From contig CAZSDW010000008.1 of assembly GCA_964605705.1 (NCBI GenBank), positions 45,598 through 109,597 of the forward strand: a stretch of DNA of 64,000 nt, written 5' to 3'. Position numbers and translations under genes: made by a program. This document shows positions 44,583 through 54,641 of the stretch, piece by piece. The notes beneath the pieces are model-generated. The model ran no database searches, was not told where the DNA came from, and worked only from the letters and a program-made list of their open reading frames with translations. The number at the start of each line of letters is the position of its first letter. Positions within the stretch are counted from its first letter, which is position 1. This DNA is from CAZSDW01 sp964605705 (GTDB taxonomy: Bacteria; Fidelibacterota; UBA2242).

Positions 44583-45269
44583 TTACCATACGAAAGGAAT
44601 CATCCTGTATTTCACTTTTTGGGTATATTCTTTATATCCTCCGAGTTCATCAATTAATAAAGTATCTTCTTTATGACACCGATAGATAAATGAACCGACA
44701 ACCAGTGGTGCGGGCAGAAATGCCCAAACCGAACACAGGATTAAAGGAACACTCAGCGTAAAAAAGATCATTGCAAAATACATTGGGTGTCTGATTAAAC
44801 GGTATGGTCCTGTTGAAATCACTTTCTGGTTTTTATCTTCCTGGATTCTGGAAGAACCGGTAGCATATGGATTATTTGCAAAGACCCAAAATGTTAGCCC
44901 TAATCCTATCCCATATAATAATATTCCCATTGCGTATGATAATGGATGAAAAGAACTGACAGAGAATCTTAGAGTTAAACCGGAAATCAGATACTGTGAA
45001 TAATAGCTGATTAAATATATCGAAATAGCTATTTTATCCCAAGTATGAACAAATTTAGTTTGAGCTCTGCTATGGACAGTTTCCGGGAAATATTTCATCC
45101 CGACTGTAATAATGATAAATAAATAGAGACAGTCAAAACCAAAAATCGTCCAGGCGCCAATCCAAAAAAAAGTGCCGGAGCTAATGATTAAAAGGGCTAA
45201 AGAAATAAAACTCAGCAATAAATATTTGACAAGTGTGCTGCATATTTTATCGGTTTTAATCTTTTTCAT
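44583..45269 (-). CDS. Isoprenylcysteine/phospholipid methyltransferase-like membrane protein
   Basis: About 228 residues with five or six membrane segments. The C-terminal SAM-binding signature is GPYRLIRHPMYFAMIF followed by KEDTLLIDELGGYKEY, as in the ICMT/PEMT family. These enzymes methylate membrane-associated or lipid substrates; the bacterial target is generally unknown. GGAG eight bases before the ATG at 45269 supports that start over the ATG four codons upstream. Confidence 0.85.
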   Translation of the reverse strand: MKKIKTDKICSTLVKYLLLSFISLALLIISSGTFFWIGAWTIFGFDCLYLFIIITVGMKYFPETVHSRAQTKFVHTWDKIAISIYLISYYSQYLISGLTLRFSVSSFHPLSYAMGILLYGIGLGLTFWVFANNPYATGSSRIQEDKNQKVISTGPYRLIRHPMYFAMIFFTLSVPLILCSVWAFLPAPLVVGSFIYRCHKEDTLLIDELGGYKEYTQKVKYRMIPFVW

Positions 45270-45620
45270 AAAATGCTCCATTCATTTTACTGTGAGTCAA
45301 TATTTTATTACGCCCAACGTGCGAAAATCCCGCTTGTGTAATTTGGACTGTCCGGCATGTATTTATTACATTTATTCCTCCTCTATCAGCACAATGACAG
45401 CAGCCTGATTCATTTGATTAAATAGTACAAAAGGAAAATAATAATGGCAATCAAAATTCTGGAGAATTTTGTGTCGCAATACCATAAGTTAGAAGGACGT
45501 TGAAGATGCGAATAACGCCTGATTGTGATTTAAATCAAAAAGTGTTATCGTACAAATTTAATTGACAACTTAAAGATGTAAATCGTATCTATATTTTGAC
45601 AGCAAAAAACGGGAATGAAA
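45270..45620. other. 351-base divergent intergenic region
   Basis: It separates the minus-strand methyltransferase from the plus-strand efflux operon and should contain both promoters. A TTGACA hexamer at 45562-45567 could be a -35 element for the efflux genes, but no good -10 box is at the standard distance. Two very short frames (19 codons each, from about 45444 and 45506) are present and not supported. Confidence 0.35.
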
Positions 45621-46706
45621 ATGAAGAAATTTAAAATTATCGGAATTATTGTAATACTTATCGCTCTGGGATTTGTATCAAAACAGCTGCTCAGCAGGAA
45701 AAAAACCGACAATGGCAAGGGCTATAAAACGCTGCAATTGACCCGCGCTACAATTGTTGAAGAGGCATTGGCTATCGGTACTATTACACCGGAAAATGAG
45801 ATTCAGGTAAAATCGAAAATCGCCGGCATTGTGGTGGAACGATTCGTGGAAGTGGGTGACGAGGTTCAGAAAGGTGATCTGATGGTTCAGATTTCGCCTG
45901 ATCCGACACCAATTGAATTAACTGAAGCACGGCGGGATCTGCAGATGAAGGAAGTCGCCCTGAAGAACGCCAAACTGCAATATGACCGTAATGTAGAATT
46001 GCTCGGTAAAAACCTGGTCTCCGAAGAGGAATTTGAAAGCATTAAACTCAAATACGATCAGTCAAAATTACAAAAAGATCTGAGCAAAGACAGACTTTCC
46101 TTAATTGAAAAAGGTCATGCCGGCAAAGTCGAATCCGTGGTAAAATCGCCGATTACCGGAACGGTTTTGGAAAAATTCGTCAATATCGGTGATCCGGTCG
46201 TGCCACTGACGTCCTATCAACAAGGCACCGCGCTTTTTACCCTGGCGGACATGAGTAGCCTGATCTTTCGCGGTACCATCGATGAAATTGACGTGGGCAA
46301 AGTCAGTGTCGGCGTCCTGGCGGAACTGGAAATTGGCGCGCTGCCGGGCAAATCCATTCAGGGTGAAGTCATTCGTATTTCACCCAAAGCCCGCAAGGAG
46401 AATAACGCTACGGTTTTCGATATTGAGATCAGGATTGTGGACACCCGGGGTGTCACTTTACGAGCCGGGTATTCCGCCAACGCCAAGATTATTATCAATA
46501 AAGCCGAAAATGTTCTCTCGATTCCTGAAAGATTGCTTGCCTTTGAAGACGATTCGGTTTTCGTCGAGGTCGAAGATACAACGACGGGAATTGTGTCGAA
46601 GCGTCCGATCAAAATCGGGCTTAGCGACGGTATCAGTGCAGAAGTTAAATCCGGAATAACGGCTGAAGACCTTTTAGTTGAACGTCCGCCCAAAGAGATC
46701 AAATAA
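45621..46706 (+). CDS. MacA-type periplasmic adaptor (membrane fusion protein)
   Basis: About 361 residues. An N-terminal membrane anchor (about 4-22) is followed by a lipoyl/barrel-sandwich half-motif (VKSKIAGIVVERFVEVGDEV), a coiled-coil hairpin (about 95-170), a second lipoyl half (VVKSPITGTVLEKFVNIGDP) and a beta-barrel domain. This is the HlyD/MacA architecture. It links the ABC permeases encoded next to an outer-membrane exit duct; no TolC gene is in the window. GGGA at 45611-45614 is spaced for ATG 45621 rather than ATG 45615. Confidence 0.9.
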   Translation: MKKFKIIGIIVILIALGFVSKQLLSRKKTDNGKGYKTLQLTRATIVEEALAIGTITPENEIQVKSKIAGIVVERFVEVGDEVQKGDLMVQISPDPTPIELTEARRDLQMKEVALKNAKLQYDRNVELLGKNLVSEEEFESIKLKYDQSKLQKDLSKDRLSLIEKGHAGKVESVVKSPITGTVLEKFVNIGDPVVPLTSYQQGTALFTLADMSSLIFRGTIDEIDVGKVSVGVLAELEIGALPGKSIQGEVIRISPKARKENNATVFDIEIRIVDTRGVTLRAGYSANAKIIINKAENVLSIPERLLAFEDDSVFVEVEDTTTGIVSKRPIKIGLSDGISAEVKSGITAEDLLVERPPKEIK

Positions 46707-46718
46707 AGGTAGAGTGAC

Positions 46719-47951
46719 GTGTTTTTTAAAAACATTCGCATGATCTTCCGGGAATTGAGCAAGCAGAAGCTCAGAACCCTCTTGACCCTATTCGGAATTT
46801 TTTGGGGAACCACTTCCGTTATCCTTCTGGTGACTTTCGGGATAGCGGTAAAAGCCAGTACCTCTAAAACCATGCATGGCATGGGAGAAGCTATCTGTGT
46901 AATCTGGTCAGGGAAAACAAGTATTAGTTATGGTGGATTTCCTAAAGGCAGACAACTTAGTTTTTACAATGACGACGCTCAATATTTGAAGGAACAGGTA
47001 CCGCTCATCGACAATATTTCACCCCAGTATGCCCGTTATGACATCCCGGTCAATGTCAACGACAAGAAACAGAATTTCCCGATCAATGCTGTCTGGCCGG
47101 AATTCCAGGACATGCGCAATATGGTTCCGCGCGCCGGCAGCCGCTTTATCAGCGATCTCGATATGCAAAAGCGGCGCAGAGTTGTATTTATCGGTAATGA
47201 GGTCGAAAAAACCATGTTTGGTGACAATGAAGACGCGGTTGGTAAAATGATGTTGATCGATGGCATTCCTTATCGCGTCATTGGTGTCATCATTAAAAAA
47301 GAACAGGACGGCAGCTATAACGGACAAGATAAAAATGCAATATTTATGCCCACCACTACGTATCTCGGTATCTACGGTGACCGTTATATCAACAATATGA
47401 TCGCTCGGGCTAAAGATGTTACTCAAACCAGTCAGATGAAACAGGCTATTATTGAAGCCATGGCAAAAAAATACCGCTTTTCACCTGATGACACCCAGGC
47501 TCTGCCGATCTGGGACACCACCGAATATGATCAATTTTTGGGAACTTTTTTTAATGGCTTTACCATTTTTCTTGGTGTGGTTGGTGTCATGACATTGATC
47601 GTCGGTGGTATTGGTATTGCCAATATCATGTATGTGATTGTTGAAGAACGTACTTCGGAAATCGGTGTCAAACGGGCGATCGGCGCCAAGAAAAGGACCA
47701 TTCTTGTTCAATACCTGATCGAGACCTTCGTCATTTCTTCAGTTGGTACAATTTCCGGATTTTTATTTGCAACCCTGCTGATTTTCGGTATTAACCAGGC
47801 TCCGTTTGAGGATTTCATCGGTGAATTGATTCTAAAGCCCGTTGTTGCAATCATTACCATAATCATCATTTCAGCCATCACCTTTATCGCCGGTTGGGGA
47901 CCAGCCAAACGCGCTTCCACATTGGATCCGGTTGTGGCTATCAATAGTTAA
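46719..47951 (+). CDS. MacB-like ABC permease (first copy, FtsX type)
   Basis: 410 residues with one N-terminal membrane helix, a periplasmic MacB_PCD-like domain (about 45-265) and three C-terminal helices with VEERTSEIGVKRAIGAKKRT, the FtsX/MacB coupling segment. The ATPase domain of true MacB is absent and is encoded separately at 49274. Start is GTG 46719 with AAAGG nine bases upstream. It probably forms a heterodimer with the second permease; the substrate may be an antibiotic, peptide, lipid or siderophore. Confidence 0.9.
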   Translation: MFFKNIRMIFRELSKQKLRTLLTLFGIFWGTTSVILLVTFGIAVKASTSKTMHGMGEAICVIWSGKTSISYGGFPKGRQLSFYNDDAQYLKEQVPLIDNISPQYARYDIPVNVNDKKQNFPINAVWPEFQDMRNMVPRAGSRFISDLDMQKRRRVVFIGNEVEKTMFGDNEDAVGKMMLIDGIPYRVIGVIIKKEQDGSYNGQDKNAIFMPTTTYLGIYGDRYINNMIARAKDVTQTSQMKQAIIEAMAKKYRFSPDDTQALPIWDTTEYDQFLGTFFNGFTIFLGVVGVMTLIVGGIGIANIMYVIVEERTSEIGVKRAIGAKKRTILVQYLIETFVISSVGTISGFLFATLLIFGINQAPFEDFIGELILKPVVAIITIIIISAITFIAGWGPAKRASTLDPVVAINS

Positions 47952-47965
47952 GTGTCGGTACTAGC

Positions 47966-49258
47966 ATGGCAAAAAAGATCAACAATTTCATTAAAAACCT
48001 CCTGCTTGTACGGCTGTATATCCGCGAATTAAAAAAGGAACGGCGTAAAATATTCCTGACCATTGCCGGAATCGCCTGGGGTACGCTAACGATTATCCTG
48101 CTGCTTTCTTTTGGTCAGGGGTTGTCCACCCAGATGCTGCGCGGACAAAAAGGGCTGGGCAGCAACATCGTTATTTTATTTGGCGGACAGACGAGCATTG
48201 AATATAAAGGCATGCCACAGGGACGTCGCATTCGTTTGCTGGAAAAAGATTGTGATCTGCTTAAGAATAGTATCCCGGAAATTGACCGGATCGCCGGTGA
48301 GTATGACGCCTGGGGTATTACGTATAGATACGGAGAAACGGTTGTCAATGAACGGGTGCGGGGTGTCAGTTCTGTCGGTTATGAAGATATGCGTTCCCAG
48401 TTTCCGCAAGCGGGCGGACGTTTTATTAATGAAAATGATCTGCAGCTGCGCCGCCGGGTGATTTTCATGGGATGTGACCTGAAGAAAAACCTGATGGGCG
48501 ACATCGATGCCGTCGGTAAAACCGTTTTTCTTAACAACATTCCTTTTACCGTGATCGGGGTGATGCAGAAAAAAATGCAGATGGGTATGTACGGAGGTCC
48601 GGATGCCAACGCTGCTGTTATGCCAGCCTCAACTTTCAAAGGCATTTTCAGTGATATATATGTTGATCGGATTATTTATCAGGTCAATCAAATCGATAAA
48701 TCCGAGTTTGTCAACCAGCAGGTCCGGCGGGTATTGGCTCGCAAATATCGCTATCATCCCGACGATAACAACGCGCTTCATTATTGGGACGTGATTAAAA
48801 ATTCACGAGAAACAAAAAAAGCCTTTACAGGAATTACCATGTTTCTGGGTGTTATCGGTGCCATGACCCTGATCATCGCCAGTGTCGGCGTGGCTAATAT
48901 TATGTTTGTTACAGTCAAGAAACGCACCAAGGAAATCGGCATCAAACGCGCTATCGGTGCTAAAAAATCATTGATCAAGACTCAGTTTATCATTGAAGCG
49001 TTATTGATTGATCTTACCGGTGGATTCATTGGGGGTGCGGTGGCTTATACGATTATCCGTCTTGTGCAGAATATTCCTCAGGGAGACGCTGATTTTGGGA
49101 AAAATATGGCGCTGCAGATTTTGTCCAACCCGGAATTTTCCTGGACAATTGCCATCAGCACTTGCACGATTCTTGGAATTGTCGGATTGTTATCCGGATT
49201 TTTCCCGGCTCGCAGAGCCGCTGCCATCGACCCGATCAAAGCACTGCATTACGAATAG
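47966..49258 (+). CDS. MacB-like ABC permease (second copy, FtsX type)
   Basis: 430 residues with the same topology as the preceding gene: N-terminal helix, periplasmic domain and three C-terminal helices with VKKRTKEIGIKRAIGAKKSL. The two proteins are clearly related (both show a KRTxxEIGxKRAIGAKK-type stretch) but diverged, fitting a heteromeric permease. The gap from the first copy is 14 bases. Together with the adaptor and ATPase it completes an export system. Confidence 0.9.
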   Translation: MAKKINNFIKNLLLVRLYIRELKKERRKIFLTIAGIAWGTLTIILLLSFGQGLSTQMLRGQKGLGSNIVILFGGQTSIEYKGMPQGRRIRLLEKDCDLLKNSIPEIDRIAGEYDAWGITYRYGETVVNERVRGVSSVGYEDMRSQFPQAGGRFINENDLQLRRRVIFMGCDLKKNLMGDIDAVGKTVFLNNIPFTVIGVMQKKMQMGMYGGPDANAAVMPASTFKGIFSDIYVDRIIYQVNQIDKSEFVNQQVRRVLARKYRYHPDDNNALHYWDVIKNSRETKKAFTGITMFLGVIGAMTLIIASVGVANIMFVTVKKRTKEIGIKRAIGAKKSLIKTQFIIEALLIDLTGGFIGGAVAYTIIRLVQNIPQGDADFGKNMALQILSNPEFSWTIAISTCTILGIVGLLSGFFPARRAAAIDPIKALHYE

Positions 49259-49273
49259 AACTGGAGATTTATT

Positions 49274-49936
49274 ATGATAAAAATGGAAAATATCCGAAAA
49301 GTATATAATACCGGAAAAATTGAAGTCGAAGCCCTGCGCGGTGTGGACCTTCATATCAGGCGTGGTGACTTTCTGACTGTTATCGGTCCGTCGGGTTCCG
49401 GGAAATCCACCCTGATGAATATCATCGGCTGCCTCGATAAACCGACTTCCGGTGACTATACCCTGAATGGTCAAAGCATTAAAAATATGAATGACAACAC
49501 CCTGTCGGAGTTGCGCAATAAAGAAATTGGCTTTGTATTCCAGAATTTCAATCTGCTGCCCTATGCCTCAGCCTATGAAAACGTGGAAATGCCGTTGCTC
49601 TTTGCCGGAGTTGGCGGTAAAAAACGCAAGGAAAAGGTGATGTCCATTCTCACAAAAGTTGGACTGGCTGACCGTATGGATCACAGACCCAATGAATTGT
49701 CCGGTGGTCAGAAACAGCGGGTGGCGATCGCCCGGGCGCTGGTGAATTCTCCCAATATCATTCTTGCCGACGAACCTACGGGCAATTTAGACACCCAATC
49801 GGGTGCGGAGATTATGGAACTCTTCGTTGATTTATGGAAAGAGGGCAACACCATTGTCATGATCACGCATGATCCGCGAGCGAAAGATTATACGAATAAT
49901 TTTATTACTATCACCGACGGGATGATTCAAGCGTAA
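49274..49936 (+). CDS. ABC transporter ATP-binding protein (LolD/MacB type)
   Basis: 220 residues with Walker A GPSGSGKST, Q-loop FQNFNLLPY, signature LSGGQKQRVAIARAL, Walker B IILADEPTGNLD and switch histidine MITHD. It is the stand-alone ATPase typical of systems with separate FtsX-type permeases. GGAG precedes ATG 49274, and it lies 15 bases after the second permease as the last gene of the operon. Confidence 0.95.
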   Translation: MIKMENIRKVYNTGKIEVEALRGVDLHIRRGDFLTVIGPSGSGKSTLMNIIGCLDKPTSGDYTLNGQSIKNMNDNTLSELRNKEIGFVFQNFNLLPYASAYENVEMPLLFAGVGGKKRKEKVMSILTKVGLADRMDHRPNELSGGQKQRVAIARALVNSPNIILADEPTGNLDTQSGAEIMELFVDLWKEGNTIVMITHDPRAKDYTNNFITITDGMIQA

Positions 49937-50092
49937 TTCTAAATAAAAGACACCAAGCAATATTTTTTTCTTATTCTATGGCTCTACTCGGGAACGAAAT
50001 ATATACCTGCCGGACTTTTAACCGACAGAGATGATGGCATCGAGATTGTAGAATTCGAGATTCCTGGTTACTTCTCGTCCCGCTTCATTTTG

Positions 50093-50117
50093 AACTGTTC
50101 GGATTTTCCGAACAGTT
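50093..50117. terminator. Hairpin terminator between convergent operons
   Basis: An 11-base perfect stem, AACTGTTCGGA and TCCGAACAGTT, with loop TTT lies between the efflux operon (+) and mrfA (-). A T-rich stretch follows on the plus strand. The T-run is imperfect, so efficiency is uncertain; the hairpin can serve both directions. Confidence 0.65.
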
Positions 50118-50221
50118 GTATCTATTTTATTGGTTTTCAGCCACATCTCAGAACTCTCTGATTACCAGGTTCAACTTAGTAACTAGTTGAAACTGGGACG
50201 TCACCAATTCATGAATTGCCG

Positions 50222-52585
50222 CTACTTGATCATGGACAGAATTTCGATTGCCACTTTCTTACTGTTTTTCCCGACCTCTTTCGACGGACCGACGCAGGAA
50301 GGACAGCCGTCGATACAGGCGCAGGAGCCGATTAATTTCAAGGTGTTTTGAATGAGTTCTTCGTGCGAATCATACAGAAGCGGGGTGAAGCCGACACCGC
50401 CGGGATAATTGTCGTAAATGAAAATCGTCGGCTGGAATTTTGTCAACTCATCGGGATTGAGTTTCGTCGATGGTGTATCTTTGGTGGCTGGTGTAAAAAT
50501 ACCCCGTTCGGTAATGGTGTTCATGGCGAACCATTCGGAACTTTTATCACCGACTGCCCGGTTAATGTCATGGGGCTCGCTCATGATTTTCAAAGTGGCG
50601 ATCGAATGCAGGGCTTTGCTGATGCCCATAATTCCGTCGATGATGTCCGCTCTGAAATAGGCGAGATTTTTCAGGATTCGTTCCGGAATTGTAAACCAGT
50701 AAGCGGTGGTAGCCATTTCAATATCGGGCAGATTGATCTTACCGTAACCGACATTTTCCATGGTATAGAACTTTATCTTTTTATAACCGATTACGCGGGT
50801 GACAACCTGAACTTCCCCTTTGAATATATCTACGGTTGGCGTACTACGCTGCTCATCATCCGTGAGCACTTTGACATTTGTGTAATCGATGGAATCAGTA
50901 TAGTAATTGGAGTCGGATTTACGAACAAATGCTTTGCGCCCGTCCCAATCGAGTTCATCGACGATATACTCTTCACCGGAAGCCATATAGATAGCATCGG
51001 GATAAATCGTCATGGCGGCGGCGCTGTAATCCACCTCGGCAATGATTTTATTCTGTTTATCTGTATCCACGACCACGAAATTGCCTTCCGGGATGCGTCG
51101 CAGATTCACATTCGCTGCCGGGTAAACATCCTCCGACCAGTACCAGCGATCGTTACTGCGATGCAGGATTCCGCCTTCGGTAAGGAATTTCAGGATTTCT
51201 TTTACGTATTCCCATTCAAAATTGCCAAAATTTTCCTCAACTTGGAAGGGCAATTCGAAGGAGGCACATTTAATATGGTCAACTAAGATCATCAAATTGT
51301 CCGGATTAATCCGGGCATGCTCCGGGCTTTTTGAAAAGAAATATTCGGGATATTGCATCAAAAATTGATCGATGGGGCTCGAACGGGCGATAAAAATTCC
51401 GTAGGCTTCTTTGCCGCGCCGTCCCGCTCGCCCCAACTGCTGCCAGGTGCTGGAAATGCTGCCCGGATACCCGGCTAAAATTGTTGCATCCAGGCTACCG
51501 ATGTCAATTCCCAGTTCCAGGGCATTGGTGGAAACGACGCCTTTAATGGTTCCGTTACGCACGCCTTTTTCGATTTCCCGGCGACGATTGGGCAGATAGC
51601 CTCCCCGATATCCGGCGATTTTTTCCGGCTGGCTCATGGATTCGCGATCACTCTCGAAATCATCCTTCAAATATTTAGTCAGCACTTCGACATTGAGGCG
51701 CGACAAAGCAAAGATAATTGTCTGAATGTTTTCTTTAATGAAACGGTTCGCCAGGTAGCGGGTCTGTTTGATGTAACTGGCGCGAATCCCGAGTTCTTTG
51801 TTGACGACGGGTGGATTGTAAAAATAGAGTGTTTTCGGACTGACCGATGCACCGGATTCCGCGATCAGTTTTACCGGTTTTTCGATCAGTTTCTCGGCGT
51901 GTTCCTTGGGATTGGCAATCGTCGCTGAGCAGAGGATAAACAGTGGATCGGATCGATAAAACTCGCACAATCGTCTCAGCCGCCGGATGACATTGGTCAT
52001 GTGTGATCCAAAAACGCCCCGGTAGATATGCATTTCGTCGATGACGACAAATTTTAAATTCTGGAAAAATTGCATCCATTTGGTGTGATGCGGCATGATG
52101 CCCTGGTGCAGCATATCGGGATTGGTGACCACGATGTTACCCTGTTTACGGATCGCCTGGCGGGCGTTGGCGGGTGTATCACCATCGAACGTAAAAACCT
52201 TGATGTCTTTACCTAACAGTGTAATAAACTCGTGCGCTTCGTTCATCTGGTCCTGGCTCAGGGCTTTGGTGGGAAAGAGATAGAGCGCTTTCGATGTGGG
52301 ATTTTTGATCATCTCCTGGAAAACCGGCAGATTGTAGGTCAACGTTTTTCCGGAGGCGGTGGGAGTGACTACTGTGAAATCCTGCTGATTTATCGCATAG
52401 TTCCAGGCTTCGGCTTGATGAGAATAAAGTTCAGTGATTCCCCGTTTGATGAGAACTTGCCGGATTTCCGATAAAAGATTTTCCGGTAGCGGACAAAGCT
52501 TCGCATCGGCACCTTTAATCCGATAGACATATTCGATGTTTTTCTTAAGATTTTTGTGACTCAGCAGCTTTTCAATGGGATTCAC
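50222..52585 (-). CDS. mrfA: MrfA-like DEAD/DEAH helicase with C-terminal DUF1998 domain
   Basis: About 787 residues. Helicase motifs: TPTASGKTLTYN (Walker A), VIDEMHIY (DExH), LCSATIANP (motif III) and QQLGRAGRRG (motif VI). The C-terminal DUF1998 region ends with a cysteine cluster (GSCACIDGCPSCVGP) that likely binds metal. This is the architecture of Bacillus MrfA (YprA), a helicase for repair of mitomycin-type DNA damage with the exonuclease MrfB. The mrfB homologue is just upstream in transcription order, which supports the name. GAGG spacing favours GTG 52585 over TTG 52597. Confidence 0.92.
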   Translation of the reverse strand: MNPIEKLLSHKNLKKNIEYVYRIKGADAKLCPLPENLLSEIRQVLIKRGITELYSHQAEAWNYAINQQDFTVVTPTASGKTLTYNLPVFQEMIKNPTSKALYLFPTKALSQDQMNEAHEFITLLGKDIKVFTFDGDTPANARQAIRKQGNIVVTNPDMLHQGIMPHHTKWMQFFQNLKFVVIDEMHIYRGVFGSHMTNVIRRLRRLCEFYRSDPLFILCSATIANPKEHAEKLIEKPVKLIAESGASVSPKTLYFYNPPVVNKELGIRASYIKQTRYLANRFIKENIQTIIFALSRLNVEVLTKYLKDDFESDRESMSQPEKIAGYRGGYLPNRRREIEKGVRNGTIKGVVSTNALELGIDIGSLDATILAGYPGSISSTWQQLGRAGRRGKEAYGIFIARSSPIDQFLMQYPEYFFSKSPEHARINPDNLMILVDHIKCASFELPFQVEENFGNFEWEYVKEILKFLTEGGILHRSNDRWYWSEDVYPAANVNLRRIPEGNFVVVDTDKQNKIIAEVDYSAAAMTIYPDAIYMASGEEYIVDELDWDGRKAFVRKSDSNYYTDSIDYTNVKVLTDDEQRSTPTVDIFKGEVQVVTRVIGYKKIKFYTMENVGYGKINLPDIEMATTAYWFTIPERILKNLAYFRADIIDGIMGISKALHSIATLKIMSEPHDINRAVGDKSSEWFAMNTITERGIFTPATKDTPSTKLNPDELTKFQPTIFIYDNYPGGVGFTPLLYDSHEELIQNTLKLIGSCACIDGCPSCVGPSKEVGKNSKKVAIEILSMIK

Positions 52586-52740
52586 CGACAACCTCAATTT
52601 TTAATTACGGATTAACTCCGACCTAAATTAAGTATCTTTATTGATTTTTTGAACTAAAACGTCAGGGGGTTATTTCAGTGCAGAATCAAGACTACTCGTG
52701 ATATCTTGAATTACCAGATTCGAACATATCAGGAGTGCCG

Positions 52741-54033
52741 TCATTTATGGAAATTTGTGATTTTTTGTTGAATTCTAGTTATTCGTTTGATCAGATTTTC
52801 ATAATCTTTTGTACGGTAACGGGGTAGTTTATCGAGCGCAAGTTTGCTAAAAGTCAACGCCAGGCTTAGGTTTTTCAGATGATGTTCATAATATTTTGCC
52901 AGCTCTTCAAAGGGTTCCAATGCAAAAGGGTAATCTTCACAGATGACGGATTTCCACAGCGGAATGGCTTTTTCATAATTCTTAATTTGCTTGTACAATG
53001 CTGCCAGTTCAAGGCTGGTTTTCTGTCGGCGGCTGATGGATATTTTTGAATTCAGAACATACTGGTAGTGATTGATGCCACGGTCAATATCTTTTTTTCG
53101 GGTAAACATTCGGGCTTTGGCATAATCGGTCAGAGGATTTTTTTCCGGATGTTGCGACTTATGGGCTTTGACAATCAGAATCAGGTTGGCGAGCATGGTA
53201 ATGATATCGAACCGATTGTGGTAAAAAATACGTTCGATCTTGTCAATCCGGCGACTGCGTAAATAGTCAAAATAGACATCGGGAATCATTTCGCCCGGTA
53301 TGTCTCCTTCCCGAAACAGTCCCAGCAGATCAGTTTCAATGGTTTTCAGTTTGCAGTTTTCCATGGAATATTTCCACAGGGTTCGGGTTGGATGGAGAAG
53401 ATCAATGTGATTTAATTCATCCGGCATTGGCGGCATTCGATTCATGACAAAACGTGAATTGATCAGGGGAATATCAAAACTTTTCCCGTTATACGAAACC
53501 AGGCATTGAAAATTCGGAACCACTTTTTGAAGCAGCTCCAGCATGCCCTCTTCATGGCTCAATTGGGTGATAAAATACTGGTGAACAATGAAATTGTTTT
53601 TTTCGATGAAACCCAGACCGATCATAAAAGCAATGGTACCGGTTCCGCCACTCAAGCCAGTGGTTTCAGTATCGATAAACAGCAGGTTTTGGGGATTGAT
53701 AGAGCGCTCTATTTGAAAAACCTGCGGCAGGATCATTGCGTCAATCTCAAATGCTTCCTGCAAATCAAGACTGCCATAGGGCTCAGCTAAATCGTATGAA
53801 AATTCTGCCCTGAAAATATCACCAAAGTGGGTATTGATCCACGATCCGTTCACCAGATCCGAAATAGATTGGGCTTTTTTCTCAACCTGAGATTTAGGAA
53901 AATATTTCGTCCCCTTTTTATGTTGAAACAGGCGGTCCAGTTCATGGCGAATGACCGGCTTGTTGTTATCTTCCAAATCCTTAAGGTCAGCTTTGGAATA
54001 GAGAGCGTCAAGGCGATTACGGATATTTTTCAT
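52741..54033 (-). CDS. mrfB: MrfB-like RNase H-fold exonuclease with TPR-like tail
   Basis: 430 residues. The exonuclease domain (about 105-290) shows DEDD-type motifs: FIDTETTGLSGG (D-x-E), LVSYNGKSFDIPL and YHNRFDIITMLANL. The C-terminal 130 residues are helical and TPR-like. Both features match Bacillus MrfB (YprB), a 3'-5' exonuclease that acts with MrfA. It is followed by the mrfA homologue after about 150 bases and preceded by a yjbQ gene 39 bases upstream. No strong ribosome-binding site is seen at the ATG. Confidence 0.9.
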   Translation of the reverse strand: MKNIRNRLDALYSKADLKDLEDNNKPVIRHELDRLFQHKKGTKYFPKSQVEKKAQSISDLVNGSWINTHFGDIFRAEFSYDLAEPYGSLDLQEAFEIDAMILPQVFQIERSINPQNLLFIDTETTGLSGGTGTIAFMIGLGFIEKNNFIVHQYFITQLSHEEGMLELLQKVVPNFQCLVSYNGKSFDIPLINSRFVMNRMPPMPDELNHIDLLHPTRTLWKYSMENCKLKTIETDLLGLFREGDIPGEMIPDVYFDYLRSRRIDKIERIFYHNRFDIITMLANLILIVKAHKSQHPEKNPLTDYAKARMFTRKKDIDRGINHYQYVLNSKISISRRQKTSLELAALYKQIKNYEKAIPLWKSVICEDYPFALEPFEELAKYYEHHLKNLSLALTFSKLALDKLPRYRTKDYENLIKRITRIQQKITNFHK

Positions 54034-54072
54034 CGATAAAAAATAGAGGCAAAACTGATGATAAGCAAGTTA

Positions 54073-54489
54073 CTATTCACCAATGACCTGGACATATACT
54101 TGCCGGTTGCGGGGTGTATTATCGTGATCAATCAGGACAATCTGCTGCCAGGTACCAAGGACCAACATGCCGTTGGAAAAGGGCAGGGTAGTGCCGGGAC
54201 CCATGAAACTGGCACGCAAGTGTGAAAAACCATTATCGTCACCCCAGGTTTGAGAATGATGAGAGTGCATGTTTCGTGACGCAAACTTCTCCAGCTGGTC
54301 TTTCATATCCTGAACCAGCGCCGGCTCAAACTCAATTGTTGTGATACTGGCGGTCGAACCGATTGCCGTGATTGTTACGATTCCTTTCTGACAATTGGAT
54401 TCATTGATGATCTCCTGAACTTTTCGTGTGATATCAAGGATATCTGAAAAGCCTTTGGTCTGAAGAGATATGGTGTTGCCGTAAATCAT
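54073..54489 (-). CDS. YjbQ family protein (UPF0047), second copy
   Basis: About 138 residues. The YjbQ core is clear: NMHSHHSQTWGDDNGFSHLR, GPGTTLPFSNGMLVLGTWQQ and LIDHDNTPRNRQVYVQVIGE. It is well diverged from the copy at 19643-20059 and closer to the canonical YjbQ pattern. Being the first gene of a likely yjbQ-mrfB-mrfA unit it may have a role linked to DNA damage or nucleotides, but this is context only. GGAG is better spaced for the ATG at 54489 than for the one at 54495. Confidence 0.9.
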   Translation of the reverse strand: MIYGNTISLQTKGFSDILDITRKVQEIINESNCQKGIVTITAIGSTASITTIEFEPALVQDMKDQLEKFASRNMHSHHSQTWGDDNGFSHLRASFMGPGTTLPFSNGMLVLGTWQQIVLIDHDNTPRNRQVYVQVIGE

Positions 54490-54641
54490 AATCATTGCTC
54501 CGTAATTTTAAATAAGTTATGAAAATCGAAGCTGAAAATCTCAGTTTTTTAATCATTCAAAAATCCAATTGATTGTGATAATTTACATGAATTATTTCCC
54601 GGGAGTGGGTAGATTAAATACATAAAATAAGGGATGTTCTT

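Noticed and set aside
45444..45568. Two 19-codon frames upstream of the efflux operon
   Set aside because: Too short, no similarity, and they sit in an expected promoter region; they could be leader peptides, but nothing supports that.
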